A stretch of 64,000 nt of DNA from Bin55 sp963667455 (GTDB lineage Bacteria; Pseudomonadota; Gammaproteobacteria; Pseudomonadales; Azotimanducaceae): the NCBI GenBank assembly GCA_963667455.2, contig CAXXFR010000005.1:1-64000 (forward strand), read 5' to 3'. Both the position numbers and the translations under genes were made by a program. The notes below the pieces were generated by a model. It did not search any database, had not been told where the DNA came from, and worked only from the letters and a program-made list of their open reading frames with translations. This document shows, piece by piece, positions 8,146 through 16,616 of this stretch (position 1 is the stretch's first letter; each line of letters starts with the position of its first letter).

Positions 8146-8703
8146 GTGCCACGCAGTTCCCTACCATCGAAGCGGTGCGCTTCAGATTCTCAAGCATCCG
8201 AAGTAGTTGTCGTAGGACGCATTTCGCGACCCTTTGGGCTTGCTGGGTGGTCGTATGTGACGTCCTTCACCGACCCGATGGAGAGCGTTGCCGACTATCG
8301 CCCGTGGTTCCTTAGTTCTGGGAACGATGAAGATCCGGAGTGGATAGAAACAACGGACGTTGAAATCCGGGAGCAATCGGGGCGAATTCTGGCCCGCATT
8401 GACCATTGCGACTCGCGAACGGAGGCGGACCACTCCACTGGCAGACTGATCGGTGTGGCGAAAGACTCACTGCCTCCACTTGAATCAGACGAGTTCTATT
8501 GGAACGATCTCGTTGGGTTGCAAGTCAGAAACGAAGCGGGTTTGGTTCTTGGTTCAGTTGTGGAAGTCTTCGAAACGGGTGCACATGCTGTTCTGCGTGT
8601 TGGAGGTGAGACCAACCAGCTAATGATTCCGTTTGTGGGCGACGTAGTACTCAGCGTAGAGTCCCGTTCACACATCGTGGTTGCATGGGAACCTGATTGG
8701 TAG
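8146..8703 (+). CDS. rimM: Ribosome maturation factor RimM
   Basis: RimM assists 16S rRNA processing and binds S19 in the 30S head. The N-terminal RimM domain carries VVVGRISRPFGLAGWSYVTSFTD and the C-terminal PRC-barrel carries DEFYWNDLVGLQVRNE and LMIPFVGDVVLSV. Length 185 residues is usual. The GTG start is uncertain: the first ~18 residues (MPRSSLPSKRCASDSQAS) are not conserved-looking, and the core begins at EVVVVGRI. It follows rpsP by 61 bp and ends just before trmD in the standard operon. Confidence 0.93.
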   Translation: MPRSSLPSKRCASDSQASEVVVVGRISRPFGLAGWSYVTSFTDPMESVADYRPWFLSSGNDEDPEWIETTDVEIREQSGRILARIDHCDSRTEADHSTGRLIGVAKDSLPPLESDEFYWNDLVGLQVRNEAGLVLGSVVEVFETGAHAVLRVGGETNQLMIPFVGDVVLSVESRSHIVVAWEPDW

Positions 8704-8715
8704 GGTGTGTTCGTC

Positions 8716-9477
8716 ATGTGGGTTGGCATTGTCACAATTTTTCCGGACTTAGTTCGCGCCGCGTTGCAGGAAGGTGTGGTCGGGCGAGCTGTCAAGCGAG
8801 GAGACATCGCTCTCGAACTGTTCAATCCTCGAGACTACACCGAGGATAAGTTCAGAAACGTCGACGATCGACCCTATGGTGGTGGTCCTGGGATGGTAAT
8901 GCTCGCTCAGCCGTTGGCAGATTGTGTAGCAGCAGCACGGAAAGCAAGTGGAGACAGCTCAATGCCTTGCATCCTAATGTCACCGCAAGGCTCAACTTTC
9001 GACCACAAAAAAGCGTTATCGCTATCCAATCTTGACTCGCTCCTGCTGATTGCTGGACGTTATGAAGGCATCGACGAGAGATTCATTGATCGCTATGTGG
9101 ACGAGGAGCTGTCGATCGGAGACTACGTACTGAGCGGAGGCGAATTGCCTGCGCTTGTCGTGTTGGATGCCATAGGCCGACTAGTTTCTGGTACGCTAAG
9201 CAACCCCGAGTCGGCAACCTCGGAGTCATATTCGAACGGGTTGCTCGACTTTCCACAGTACACGCGGCCAAGGTGCTTTGAAGGAAGTGAAGTTCCGGAA
9301 GTGCTAATTGGCGGGGATCATGCAGCGGTCGACAGGTGGAGAAGACGCGAATCGATTAGGCGCACGTGGGAACGACGCCCCGACTTGCTGTTGAACCATC
9401 AATGGTCGAAAGAAGATCGAGAGTTAGCAAGCTCGATGCATGCTGACAGCGAACAATCGGACAACAAATCGGATTAG
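8716..9477 (+). CDS. trmD: tRNA (guanine37-N1)-methyltransferase
   Basis: TrmD makes m1G37 in tRNAs reading CNN codons, preventing +1 frameshifting. The SPOUT trefoil-knot region is clear: RPYGGGPGMVML, LLIAGRYEGIDERFID and YVLSGGELPALVVLDA. I chose the ATG giving MWVGIVTIFPDL because it matches the family N-terminus; a GTG three codons upstream is possible. 253 residues, usual length. Third gene of the S16 operon; its stop codon overlaps the ribosome-binding site of rplS. Confidence 0.96.
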   Translation: MWVGIVTIFPDLVRAALQEGVVGRAVKRGDIALELFNPRDYTEDKFRNVDDRPYGGGPGMVMLAQPLADCVAAARKASGDSSMPCILMSPQGSTFDHKKALSLSNLDSLLLIAGRYEGIDERFIDRYVDEELSIGDYVLSGGELPALVVLDAIGRLVSGTLSNPESATSESYSNGLLDFPQYTRPRCFEGSEVPEVLIGGDHAAVDRWRRRESIRRTWERRPDLLLNHQWSKEDRELASSMHADSEQSDNKSD

Positions 9478-9488
9478 GAGTGCAAATT

Positions 9489-9839
9489 GTGAGAAACAAC
9501 AAGATCATTGAGCAACTCGAGAACGAGCAACTTCAAGATTCCATTCCCGATTTTCGTTCCGGAGACACAGTGGCAGTTCGCGTTATCGTTCGAGAAGGTT
9601 CTCGCGACCGATTGCAGAATTTTGAAGGCGTTGTCATCGCCAAGCGGCAACGCGGATTGAATTCCTCGTTCACTGTGCGAAAGATTTCGCACGGCGTCGG
9701 AGTCGAACGGACATTTCAGACTCACAGTCCGATGATTGACTCGATAGCAGTGATTCGACGCGGCGCTGTTCGCAAAGCCAAGCTGTATTACCTTCGTGAT
9801 CGATCAGGCCGCTCTGCAAGAATCAGAGAAAAAGTCTAG
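9489..9839 (+). CDS. rplS: 50S ribosomal protein L19
   Basis: L19 sits at the 30S-50S interface. Motifs FRSGDTVAVRVIVREGSRDR, FTVRKISHGVGVERTFQTHSP and RRGAVRKAKLYYLRDR are diagnostic. The GTG at 9489 gives MRNNKIIEQLENEQL, matching the family N-terminus, and has AGGAG 8 nt upstream; another GTG at 9480 lies within that AGGAG and is unlikely. 116 residues. Last gene of the rpsP operon; no clear intrinsic terminator was seen in the following 290 bp. Confidence 0.95.
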   Translation: MRNNKIIEQLENEQLQDSIPDFRSGDTVAVRVIVREGSRDRLQNFEGVVIAKRQRGLNSSFTVRKISHGVGVERTFQTHSPMIDSIAVIRRGAVRKAKLYYLRDRSGRSARIREKV

Positions 9840-10001
9840 AACTTAGACTGATTCGCTGACCGGTCTGGTGGTTTGTTCGCGATTGCCAGGATCGTAGGTT
9901 TCTCTGTGACTAACAGGTGGCTGTGCTCTCTGGGGGACGGAAGCCAGGCTCAATTGGAACCATCCGAACGGTCCCTGCCGTGGGAACATCCCTTTCCGCT
10001 C

Positions 10002-10017
10002 GAATTCAATTGAATTC
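10002..10017. repeat. 16-bp perfect palindrome upstream of xerD
   Basis: GAATTCAATTGAATTC lies in the AT-rich 290-bp gap between rplS and xerD. It could be an operator, but a 16-bp palindrome is expected about once in 64 kb by chance, so this is only noted. The rest of the gap shows no RNA gene or convincing small ORF. Confidence 0.3.
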
Positions 10018-10129
10018 TCAAGGCTTACAAATTTGTTTGAAATTCAGTACACTTATAGCACTTTGTTTGACTAAACTCTCATAGTCAATCCATAGACAGG
10101 ATGTCTTGAAGTCGGCACGGAGGCCGAAA

Positions 10130-11032
10130 ATGGAACAGCAAACCACGCGCGAACCCCGCTCTGCGATTCGCCGATACATCAGCAGCGTTTGGCTCGAGAA
10201 AGGACTCTCTGAAGCAACCTGCGAAGCCTACCAACGAGACCTAACCCAATTCGAGGAGTGGTCTGACTGCGATCTTCTTTCAAGTCGCGAATCCAACATC
10301 TTGGACTTTCTTGCCTACAAGCAGGAGCAAGGGTGTTCCGCACGATCTTCGGCTCGATTTCTCTCGACGTTTCGTGGGTTCTACAAATATTCGATCGAAC
10401 GTGGAGACATCGAGTACAACCCGTGTTCCAAGATTCAGAACCCCAAACTCGGCAGGCCGATTCCCGATGTGCTCTCCGAGCAGGACGTCGAATCTCTGCT
10501 TCATGCCCCTGACACAGAAAAGAACGCGGTCGAGTTTCGAGATCGCGTTATGTTAGAAGTACTGTATGCAACCGGATTGCGCGTAAGCGAGGTGGTTTCG
10601 CTCACGATGCTTTCCGTAAATATGCGACAGAGCGTGATTCGCGTTATGGGCAAGGGTTCCAAGGAACGCATCGTGCCGCTCGGCGAGTATGCGATTATGT
10701 GGCTCGAGAGCTATATTCGCGACGCACGTCCCAAACTGGTGCAAGGCAATCGATGCAGTGCTCTGTTCCCCAGCAATCGGGGGCAGCAGATGTGCCGTCA
10801 GACCTTTTGGTACGCCATCAAACGCTATGCCGAACGAGCTGGAATCTCCAAACCTCTCTCGCCGCACACGCTTCGCCACGCCTTCGCCACGCACCTGTTG
10901 AACAATGGTGCGGATCTCCGAACATTGCAACTAATGCTCGGTCATGCTAATCTAAGCACCACTCAGATCTATACGCATGTCGCAACACAACGACTGAAGG
11001 AGCTTCATGCGCAGCACCATCCACGAGGTTGA
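10130..11032 (+). CDS. xerD: Site-specific tyrosine recombinase XerD
   Basis: XerD with XerC resolves chromosome dimers at dif under FtsK control. The N-terminal SAM-like core-binding domain (residues 1-~100) is followed by the catalytic domain with Arg in YATGLRVSE, Lys in GKGSKERIVPLG, HTLRHAFATHLL, and LGHANLSTTQIYTHV with the His and nucleophilic Tyr. The ATG at 10130 has GGAG 8-11 nt upstream and gives 300 residues, close to E. coli XerD (298); a TTG at 10106 would add eight residues and is less likely. Neighbouring dsbC and recJ identify it as XerD rather than a mobile-element integrase. Confidence 0.93.
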   Translation: MEQQTTREPRSAIRRYISSVWLEKGLSEATCEAYQRDLTQFEEWSDCDLLSSRESNILDFLAYKQEQGCSARSSARFLSTFRGFYKYSIERGDIEYNPCSKIQNPKLGRPIPDVLSEQDVESLLHAPDTEKNAVEFRDRVMLEVLYATGLRVSEVVSLTMLSVNMRQSVIRVMGKGSKERIVPLGEYAIMWLESYIRDARPKLVQGNRCSALFPSNRGQQMCRQTFWYAIKRYAERAGISKPLSPHTLRHAFATHLLNNGADLRTLQLMLGHANLSTTQIYTHVATQRLKELHAQHHPRG

Positions 11033-11039
11033 TACAAAC

Positions 11040-11834
11040 ATGCAATTCAATCGCAAGTCGGCAAAGGGCACAGCGATCCTAGGCCTCTTTGTTGCTTTTC
11101 TTGCTTTTGCCATGACTCAGGGAGCAATCGCTGAATCTGCAAAAGACAATGCAGCGGAACCCAATGCTGATGCCATCAATGAGCTCAGCAAGGCATTCGG
11201 CAGCCGTGCCGAAGAGATCACCGAATCTCCGTTGACCGATTTCTTCATGGTGGAGTTGCAGAACGGCGCGATCGTCTACTCGACGGCCGACGGCAAGTTT
11301 GCATTCCACGGTGACTTGTACGGCTGGACCGATGAAAAGGTCGTCAACCTGACGCAAGTTCAGAAGAATCAAACGCTACTTCGAATGTTCAGTTCCCTGC
11401 CCGAGACGAGCACGGTGAATTTCACTCCGGAGGAAAGCGATGTCGGTCCTTCTGTCGTCTACGTGTTCACGGATGTGGACTGCGGCTATTGTCGTTTGCT
11501 TCACGAACACATGGCTGAGTACCACGCCAACGACATTGAAATCCGCTATCTCGCCTATCCCCGCGCCGGAATCGGTTCGCGAGCGTACAACCGACTAGTG
11601 TCGGCTTGGTGTGCAAACGATCCGCAAGTCGTACTGGAAAAGGTTAAGAAGGGAGACACTGTGGCGGCCGACGAGTACAAGGTTGACAGCGAATGCTCGA
11701 AACCGGTTGAAGAACATTACGAGCTAGGTCAGAGAATTGGCATCACCGGAACTCCGACGTTGGTATTGCCCAACGGTAAGGTAGTGCCCGGATTCAGGCC
11801 TGCAACTGAGCTGGTCACGCTTTTCGACACCTAG
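11040..11834 (+). CDS. dsbC: Thiol:disulfide interchange protein DsbC
   Basis: Periplasmic disulfide isomerase, kept reduced by DsbD. The protein has a cleavable signal (hydrophobic ILGLFVAFLAFAMTQGAIA), the DsbC dimerisation domain around residues 40-110, and a thioredoxin domain with active site CGYC (residues 148-151) and cis-proline loop TGTPTLVLPNGKVVPGF. Two further cysteines (AWCAND, DSECSK) match the structural pair of E. coli DsbC. The ATG at 11040 is preferred over one at 11007 that lies inside xerD and would precede the signal peptide awkwardly. Second gene of the xerD-dsbC cluster. Confidence 0.94.
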   Translation: MQFNRKSAKGTAILGLFVAFLAFAMTQGAIAESAKDNAAEPNADAINELSKAFGSRAEEITESPLTDFFMVELQNGAIVYSTADGKFAFHGDLYGWTDEKVVNLTQVQKNQTLLRMFSSLPETSTVNFTPEESDVGPSVVYVFTDVDCGYCRLLHEHMAEYHANDIEIRYLAYPRAGIGSRAYNRLVSAWCANDPQVVLEKVKKGDTVAADEYKVDSECSKPVEEHYELGQRIGITGTPTLVLPNGKVVPGFRPATELVTLFDT

Positions 11835-11845
11835 GCCATCAATCG

Positions 11846-11881
11846 CATTACGGGTAACTTCATCCCGGCAATCCCGTAATG
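11846..11881 (+). promoter_or_regulatory. Inverted repeat enclosing the hom start codon
   Basis: Arms CATTACGGG (11846-11854) and CCCGTAATG (11873-11881) can form a 9-bp stem with an 18-nt loop; the ATG of hom (11879-11881) is the end of the 3' arm. There is no strong purine-rich ribosome-binding site just upstream. Folding would bury the start codon, so it could limit translation. Function is inferred. Confidence 0.35.
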
Positions 11882-13153
11882 CAGCTTGGAGTTGCCGGAC
11901 TCGGAACAGTCGCGCAGGGGCTTCTATCGCTCTTGCGCGAAAATTCATCTCGTATTGAACGGCAAGTGGGGGAACCACTAGTCGTTTCGCGCATTGCAAG
12001 CCGAAATCACAAACCCCAGGTAGACACTCTCGGTGCTGAGTTCAGCACCGATCTCAATTCTCTCTTGCAAGACGATATCGATATCGTCGTGGAATTGATC
12101 GGCGGCACCGACGATGCACACGCGTTGATTTCTGACGCGATTCGCAATGACTTGCCGGTCGTCACAGCCAACAAGGCGGTACTCGCGGAACACGGCAACG
12201 GCTACATTGCAGAAGCAAAGAGACGGCGGGTTCCTCTAGGATTCGAAGCCTCGGTTGCCGGAGGGATTCCCATCATCGCCACGATCAAGGATGGTCTGGC
12301 AGGCAACCGAATCTCGAGTGTCTCCGGAATTCTCAACGGCACCTGCAATTACATTCTTACGGCGATGGACGAACAGGGTTCGTCATTCGAGACTGCATTG
12401 AGCGAAGCCCAAGAACTCGGCTATGCCGAAGCAGATCCCAGTTTCGATGTAGGCGGAATCGACGCTGCCCAAAAGCTGGCCATCTTGGGATCAATCGCAT
12501 TCGATCAACCCATTGATGTCGAGAACATCTACATTGAAGGAATCACTGGTGTAGATGTGGAAGACATCAACTACGCACGCGAGTTGGGCTATCGAGTCAA
12601 GCACTTGGCAACAGCGTGCACCGATGACTCTTCGATAGAAATGAGAGTGCATCCAGCATTAGTGTCCGACCACGATCTGATTTCGTCCGTCGATGGAGCT
12701 GACAACGCAATCTCGATCTCGGCGAACGGAGTGGAGACCCTTCTGCTCAAGGGTCCCGGCGCAGGGGCGAGACCGACTGCGTCCGCGGTATTGGGCGACA
12801 TCATCGAGATTGCCAGAGGCAAGTCATCACTTCCTGCTAGTGCCGAAAGTGGCCGATCGCCGCGTCCAATAACTGAATTGGAATGTCCGTACTACTTGAA
12901 CATACCAGTGGCAGATGTCTCCGGCGTCATGGCGACACTAGCCAATACTCTAGGTAGGCACAACATCTCGATGGAAGCAGTGATTCAGAGGCCAGATGCC
13001 ATTCGTGATACTGGTTCGATACGCTGGGTGCCTGTAGTAGTACTTACGGACACGGTGAAAGAGTCGGTTATGAACGAAACCATCCACGACTTGCAGACAC
13101 TAGGGACCGTACAAGGTCCAATTCGACGTATTCGCGTAAGTCAGACCCATTGA
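11879..13153 (+). CDS. hom: Homoserine dehydrogenase
   Basis: Reduces aspartate semialdehyde to homoserine, feeding threonine, methionine and isoleucine synthesis. Rossmann motif GVAGLGTVAQG at the N-terminus; catalytic region VTANKAVLAEHG, EASVAGGIPII, GILNGTCNYIL and DVGGIDAAQKLAIL. A C-terminal ACT domain (from about residue 345, YYLNIPVADVSGVMATLANTL) suggests threonine feedback. 424 residues, usual for the ACT form. It stands between dsbC and recJ as in Pseudomonas-type clusters, but thrC does not follow. Start codon lies in a hairpin (see separate entry). Confidence 0.94.
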   Translation: MQLGVAGLGTVAQGLLSLLRENSSRIERQVGEPLVVSRIASRNHKPQVDTLGAEFSTDLNSLLQDDIDIVVELIGGTDDAHALISDAIRNDLPVVTANKAVLAEHGNGYIAEAKRRRVPLGFEASVAGGIPIIATIKDGLAGNRISSVSGILNGTCNYILTAMDEQGSSFETALSEAQELGYAEADPSFDVGGIDAAQKLAILGSIAFDQPIDVENIYIEGITGVDVEDINYARELGYRVKHLATACTDDSSIEMRVHPALVSDHDLISSVDGADNAISISANGVETLLLKGPGAGARPTASAVLGDIIEIARGKSSLPASAESGRSPRPITELECPYYLNIPVADVSGVMATLANTLGRHNISMEAVIQRPDAIRDTGSIRWVPVVVLTDTVKESVMNETIHDLQTLGTVQGPIRRIRVSQTH

Positions 13154-13163
13154 GCGACACAGC

Positions 13164-14885
13164 TTGACGCATCTATATGTAGAGAGAACCGTTCCTGACA
13201 CTTGGAAGGATCTTGAGCGGGAATTAAATATCTGTCCCACCATCGCACGAATTTTGTCGGCGCGTGGGGTAACGAGCAAAGTTGATACGGAATTGCAATT
13301 GAAGCATCTGTTGCCGCCCGACGGATTGGATGGCATTCAGATCGCTGGTGCACGATTGGTGCATGCAATTCGCAACGATGAACTCATTCTGATTGCGGGC
13401 GACTTTGATGCAGACGGAGCCACTTCGAGTGCTCTGTGCGTATCGATGCTACGAGCGTTCGGAGCCAAGCATGTTGACTTCGTGGTTCCCGATCGACTTG
13501 TTCACGGCTATGGACTGAGCAAGAAATTCGTACAGACCTTCCTGCCGCGCCAGCCCAAGGTCGTCGTCACCGTCGACAACGGAATCAGTTCGGTTGAGGG
13601 AGTTGCTTTTGCACGGGACAACGGCGTGGACACAATCATCACGGATCACCATCTGCCTCCGGATACCCTGCCTTCAGCCAATGCAATCGTCAATCCGCAA
13701 GTGCCAGCCAGTAGCTTCGACAGTGCTCCAGCAGGAGTAGGAGTGGCGTTCTACTTGATGTGTGAAGTGAGAAGGCAGCTTCGTGCATTGGATCACTTTC
13801 TTGAGAGCGACATCGAAGAGCCCAATGTCGCGTCGTGGCTCGATTTGGTCGCGATCGGGACAGTAGCGGACTTGGTTCCTCTCGATCGGAACAATCGGGT
13901 TCTCGTGTGGAACGGCCTACGACGGATTCGAGGGGGAAACGTTCGTCCTGGAGTCAAAGCTCTCTGTCAGTCCGGCAAAGTGGATATGTCAAGCTTGGAC
14001 GATCAAGACATCGGATTTCGCATTGGACCTCGAATCAACGCCGCAGGTCGACTTCAAGACATGAGCATCGGAATTCAAGCACTGCTTGCTGAAGACATGG
14101 AGACAGCAAATCGACATGTCAGTGCGCTTTCTGGCTTCAACCAGAAGAGGAGGCAACTCCAAGGTTCGATGACCGATGTTGCCTTCGATGTGGTTGACAA
14201 CCGAGAGCACGAAGTTGGCAATGGCATTTGTGTCTATGAAGAGGCATTTCACGAAGGAGTGGTTGGCCTCGTGGCCAGTCGTCTATCTGAGAAGTTCAAT
14301 CGCCCGTCAGTCGTCTTTGCTCATTCCCAAGACAAGGAGTCTGGCTTGTTGAAGGGTTCGGCCCGAAGCATTGTCGGTATACACATACGCGATGTTCTTG
14401 CAGATGTTGCCGCGCGTTATCCCCACCTCATGCCAAACTTCGGTGGACATGCGATGGCAGCGGGACTTCAGATTCACAAGTCAAGCTTCGAGAGATTTGC
14501 GACGCTTTTTGACCAAGCCGTCGGACAGCGTGCCGCTGATGGTGCCTTTGACAAGGTCACAATGACCGATGGTGAATTGTCGGCTGACGAGCACACCGTG
14601 GAATTCGTGCGGGACATTGAGAAATGGGGACCTTGGGGACAACACTTCGAACGCCCCTTGTTTCACGGCACCTTTGATGTCGTCTCGGAGCGCTTGGTCG
14701 GACAAGGCAAGCATCTGAAGCTTGTGTTAAAGAAGGAAGGAAGAATTCTCGATGCCATTCAATTTCGCAGTGGATTGACAGGCTGCCCCAGTGTCGAAAT
14801 TGCATACCGAATCGAGAACAACGAGTATCGCGGAAGAAACTCTGTGCAGCTGTTGGTGGAGAAACTCAATCCTGTTCGCAACTAG
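13164..14885 (+). CDS. recJ: Single-stranded-DNA-specific exonuclease RecJ
   Basis: 5'-3' ssDNA exonuclease of recombination and mismatch repair. DHH-family motifs are in order: GDFDADGATSSA, VTVDNGISS, ITDHHLPP with NPQ, a DLVAIGTVADLVPL motif, then GPRINAAGRL, and the DHHA1 motif PNFGGHAMAAG. The C-terminal OB-fold region ends near residue 565. 573 residues. The start is a TTG 11 bp after hom; no ATG or GTG is available before the conserved region. Confidence 0.94.
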   Translation: MTHLYVERTVPDTWKDLERELNICPTIARILSARGVTSKVDTELQLKHLLPPDGLDGIQIAGARLVHAIRNDELILIAGDFDADGATSSALCVSMLRAFGAKHVDFVVPDRLVHGYGLSKKFVQTFLPRQPKVVVTVDNGISSVEGVAFARDNGVDTIITDHHLPPDTLPSANAIVNPQVPASSFDSAPAGVGVAFYLMCEVRRQLRALDHFLESDIEEPNVASWLDLVAIGTVADLVPLDRNNRVLVWNGLRRIRGGNVRPGVKALCQSGKVDMSSLDDQDIGFRIGPRINAAGRLQDMSIGIQALLAEDMETANRHVSALSGFNQKRRQLQGSMTDVAFDVVDNREHEVGNGICVYEEAFHEGVVGLVASRLSEKFNRPSVVFAHSQDKESGLLKGSARSIVGIHIRDVLADVAARYPHLMPNFGGHAMAAGLQIHKSSFERFATLFDQAVGQRAADGAFDKVTMTDGELSADEHTVEFVRDIEKWGPWGQHFERPLFHGTFDVVSERLVGQGKHLKLVLKKEGRILDAIQFRSGLTGCPSVEIAYRIENNEYRGRNSVQLLVEKLNPVRN

Positions 14886-14998
14886 TCCGGCTTGCCGAAC
14901 AGAGTTTGGTGCAACCTCATACCCTCACTGGTGTCCAATTTCAGTCGCTTTTGCATTCACTGGAGTTCGCAAACGGGATGAGCAACCAAGGAGGCAAA

Positions 14999-15676
14999 AT
15001 GCGGCAACTCGTCCTAACAATCTTGGTCGTGATGCTCTGCTCGACTGTTCTTGGACAGAACGACCAGACTGAACCGCAAATAGCGTCGAATACCACCTTG
15101 ATACCACCCTACGTATTTGGTGGGTGCCTGTACTGGATCAACTATGAAGATGCAATCGAAGAATTGTTGGGCGGGTCAACCGACACGTTGCCAGTTGGGT
15201 GCAAAGTGGGCTTTGGTTTCCCAACCTTCGACCGGTGGGGGATCGAACTGAGTTACGGCCAAGCCCCCAACATCAAGACCGAGCAGACGATTCTTGCGCC
15301 CGGCCAACAGGATGTCAGTGTCATTACCAAGCATGGCACACACTTATGGTCGGCATCCACGTTCTGGGAAAGACCGATGGGCGAGAAGGTAGCGACCGTA
15401 ATGAAGATTGGTATTACGCATACACGACAACGGACGAATGTGAGATCCGTGACCGAGCAAACGGGCCTGATACCTGTCGTAACTGAAAAGAAAACCTACA
15501 TGGATCCATCGGTGTCGGTTGGGGTGAAGTATCGATTTACCGAATCTCGTACCCAGCCTGGCGGTGCCATTGATTTCGTTGTGCTGTACACCAAACACTT
15601 TAACGCAGACATCTATTCAGATGGTCTTGAATTCAACTGGCGTATCTCGTTCGGTCGTTCGCCACTTGGGTTTTGA
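14999..15676 (+). CDS. Putative secreted/outer-membrane beta-barrel protein, paralogue 1
   Basis: A 225-residue protein of unrecognised family. It begins with a signal peptide (MRQLVLTILVVMLCSTVLGQ), preceded by a perfect AGGAGG 5 nt before ATG, which fixes the start over a TTG/ATG further up. The mature part alternates short amphipathic strands ending in aromatic residues (VGFGFPTFDRWGIELSYG, SASTFWERP, VSVGVKYRF, FNWRISFG), as in small OmpA-like or opacity-type barrels. Two cysteines (GGCLYW, VGCKVGFG) are shared with the next gene. It is a tandem paralogue of the following ORF, and both are inserted between recJ and prfB. Confidence 0.6.
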   Translation: MRQLVLTILVVMLCSTVLGQNDQTEPQIASNTTLIPPYVFGGCLYWINYEDAIEELLGGSTDTLPVGCKVGFGFPTFDRWGIELSYGQAPNIKTEQTILAPGQQDVSVITKHGTHLWSASTFWERPMGEKVATVMKIGITHTRQRTNVRSVTEQTGLIPVVTEKKTYMDPSVSVGVKYRFTESRTQPGGAIDFVVLYTKHFNADIYSDGLEFNWRISFGRSPLGF

Positions 15677-15758
15677 GTTGCACGGCGATGAAGTCCTAGA
15701 CTTCTGATCGAACTCCGTAGCGCAAAGCTTCAATGCCTCCTTATACCGCATAAGTAGA

Positions 15759-16472
15759 ATGAGCGACTCAATTCACCGCCCACCCAAAGAGAAACAAGTG
15801 CTTAGAAGAACCATTGCCGCCTTCGGATTGATCCTGTCGTGGACTGCGATAGGAGCCCAGGACTTCACCGGACAGGAAGCCTACGGCTTCGCTGGTTGCT
15901 CGCTTTGGCTCGACGTCGAGTCAGAATTTGAAGACAAGTACGCCACACTCGCTCAAAGTAGCGTTCTCGAGACCAACAGTCTCGGGTGCAAGTTTGGCGT
16001 AGGATTCGTAGCGGCCAACAAGTTTGGGATTGAAGGAAGCTACGGCCCGGCTCCGGAGGGGAAGACTGAGTTTCGTAGTGTGAATCCGATGGGCGAGCCA
16101 GTTGATTTTGTCAACACGGTAATGTCAAAGTTCTGGAATGTCACAGCAACTTATGAACGGCGATTTACAGATCAAATCGTCGGAGTCGCCAAAGCTGGCA
16201 TCACGCATACGAGGATTGCAGAGGAGCTGATTCCTAGGGGTGGTGCAGCTGCGGGGCTGCCAGCGGTGCGGCAGGAGACTTCCTCCAACGATCCCACCAT
16301 ATCTTTGGGATTGAAGTTTCGGGTGAAGGAACCGGACGGACCAGTAAGTCCTGGTTTTGACATCCTTGCGATGTTCACGACCAAACTGGGAGCGGACACA
16401 TTTGCCAATGCACTGGAAGTCAACGGAAGATTGACGTTTCCCGTCAAACAGCGTCCGGCAAGACGACGATAG
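15759..16472 (+). CDS. Putative secreted/outer-membrane beta-barrel protein, paralogue 2
   Basis: A 237-residue paralogue of the preceding gene. Shared landmarks are the first Cys motif (YGFAGCSLWLD against YVFGGCLYWIN), the second (LGCKFGVGF against VGCKVGFGF), KFGIEGSYGPAPEGKTE against RWGIELSYGQAPNIKTE, and KAGITHTR against KIGITHTR. A signal peptide is present (AAFGLILSWTAIGAQ) after a charged n-region. The C-terminal strand LEVNGRLTFPV lacks a final aromatic and a basic RPARRR tail follows, unlike classical porin ends. Conserved paired cysteines suggest a disulfide. Function unknown. Confidence 0.6.
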   Translation: MSDSIHRPPKEKQVLRRTIAAFGLILSWTAIGAQDFTGQEAYGFAGCSLWLDVESEFEDKYATLAQSSVLETNSLGCKFGVGFVAANKFGIEGSYGPAPEGKTEFRSVNPMGEPVDFVNTVMSKFWNVTATYERRFTDQIVGVAKAGITHTRIAEELIPRGGAAAGLPAVRQETSSNDPTISLGLKFRVKEPDGPVSPGFDILAMFTTKLGADTFANALEVNGRLTFPVKQRPARRR

Positions 16473-16616
16473 ACAAGCGAAGCGTTGTCTGTTGACCGCT
16501 TCTGGTCGCGGCGCGGATCGGAACTTTGAACTAGGGTTGCGGTCGATATAGACTCGTTCGTCTGTAACACTTTCGTTACGACTGAGAATCGAAGACTCAT
16601 CAGGCAGTAGTCGAAC

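Noticed and set aside
10002..10017. 16-bp palindrome as a strong operator candidate
   Set aside because: A perfect 16-bp palindrome is expected about once by chance in a window of this size; no supporting context was found.
9840..10129. Possible 4.5S RNA gene between rplS and xerD
   Set aside because: The conserved GGTCAGGTCCGGAAGGAAGC core of 4.5S RNA is absent.
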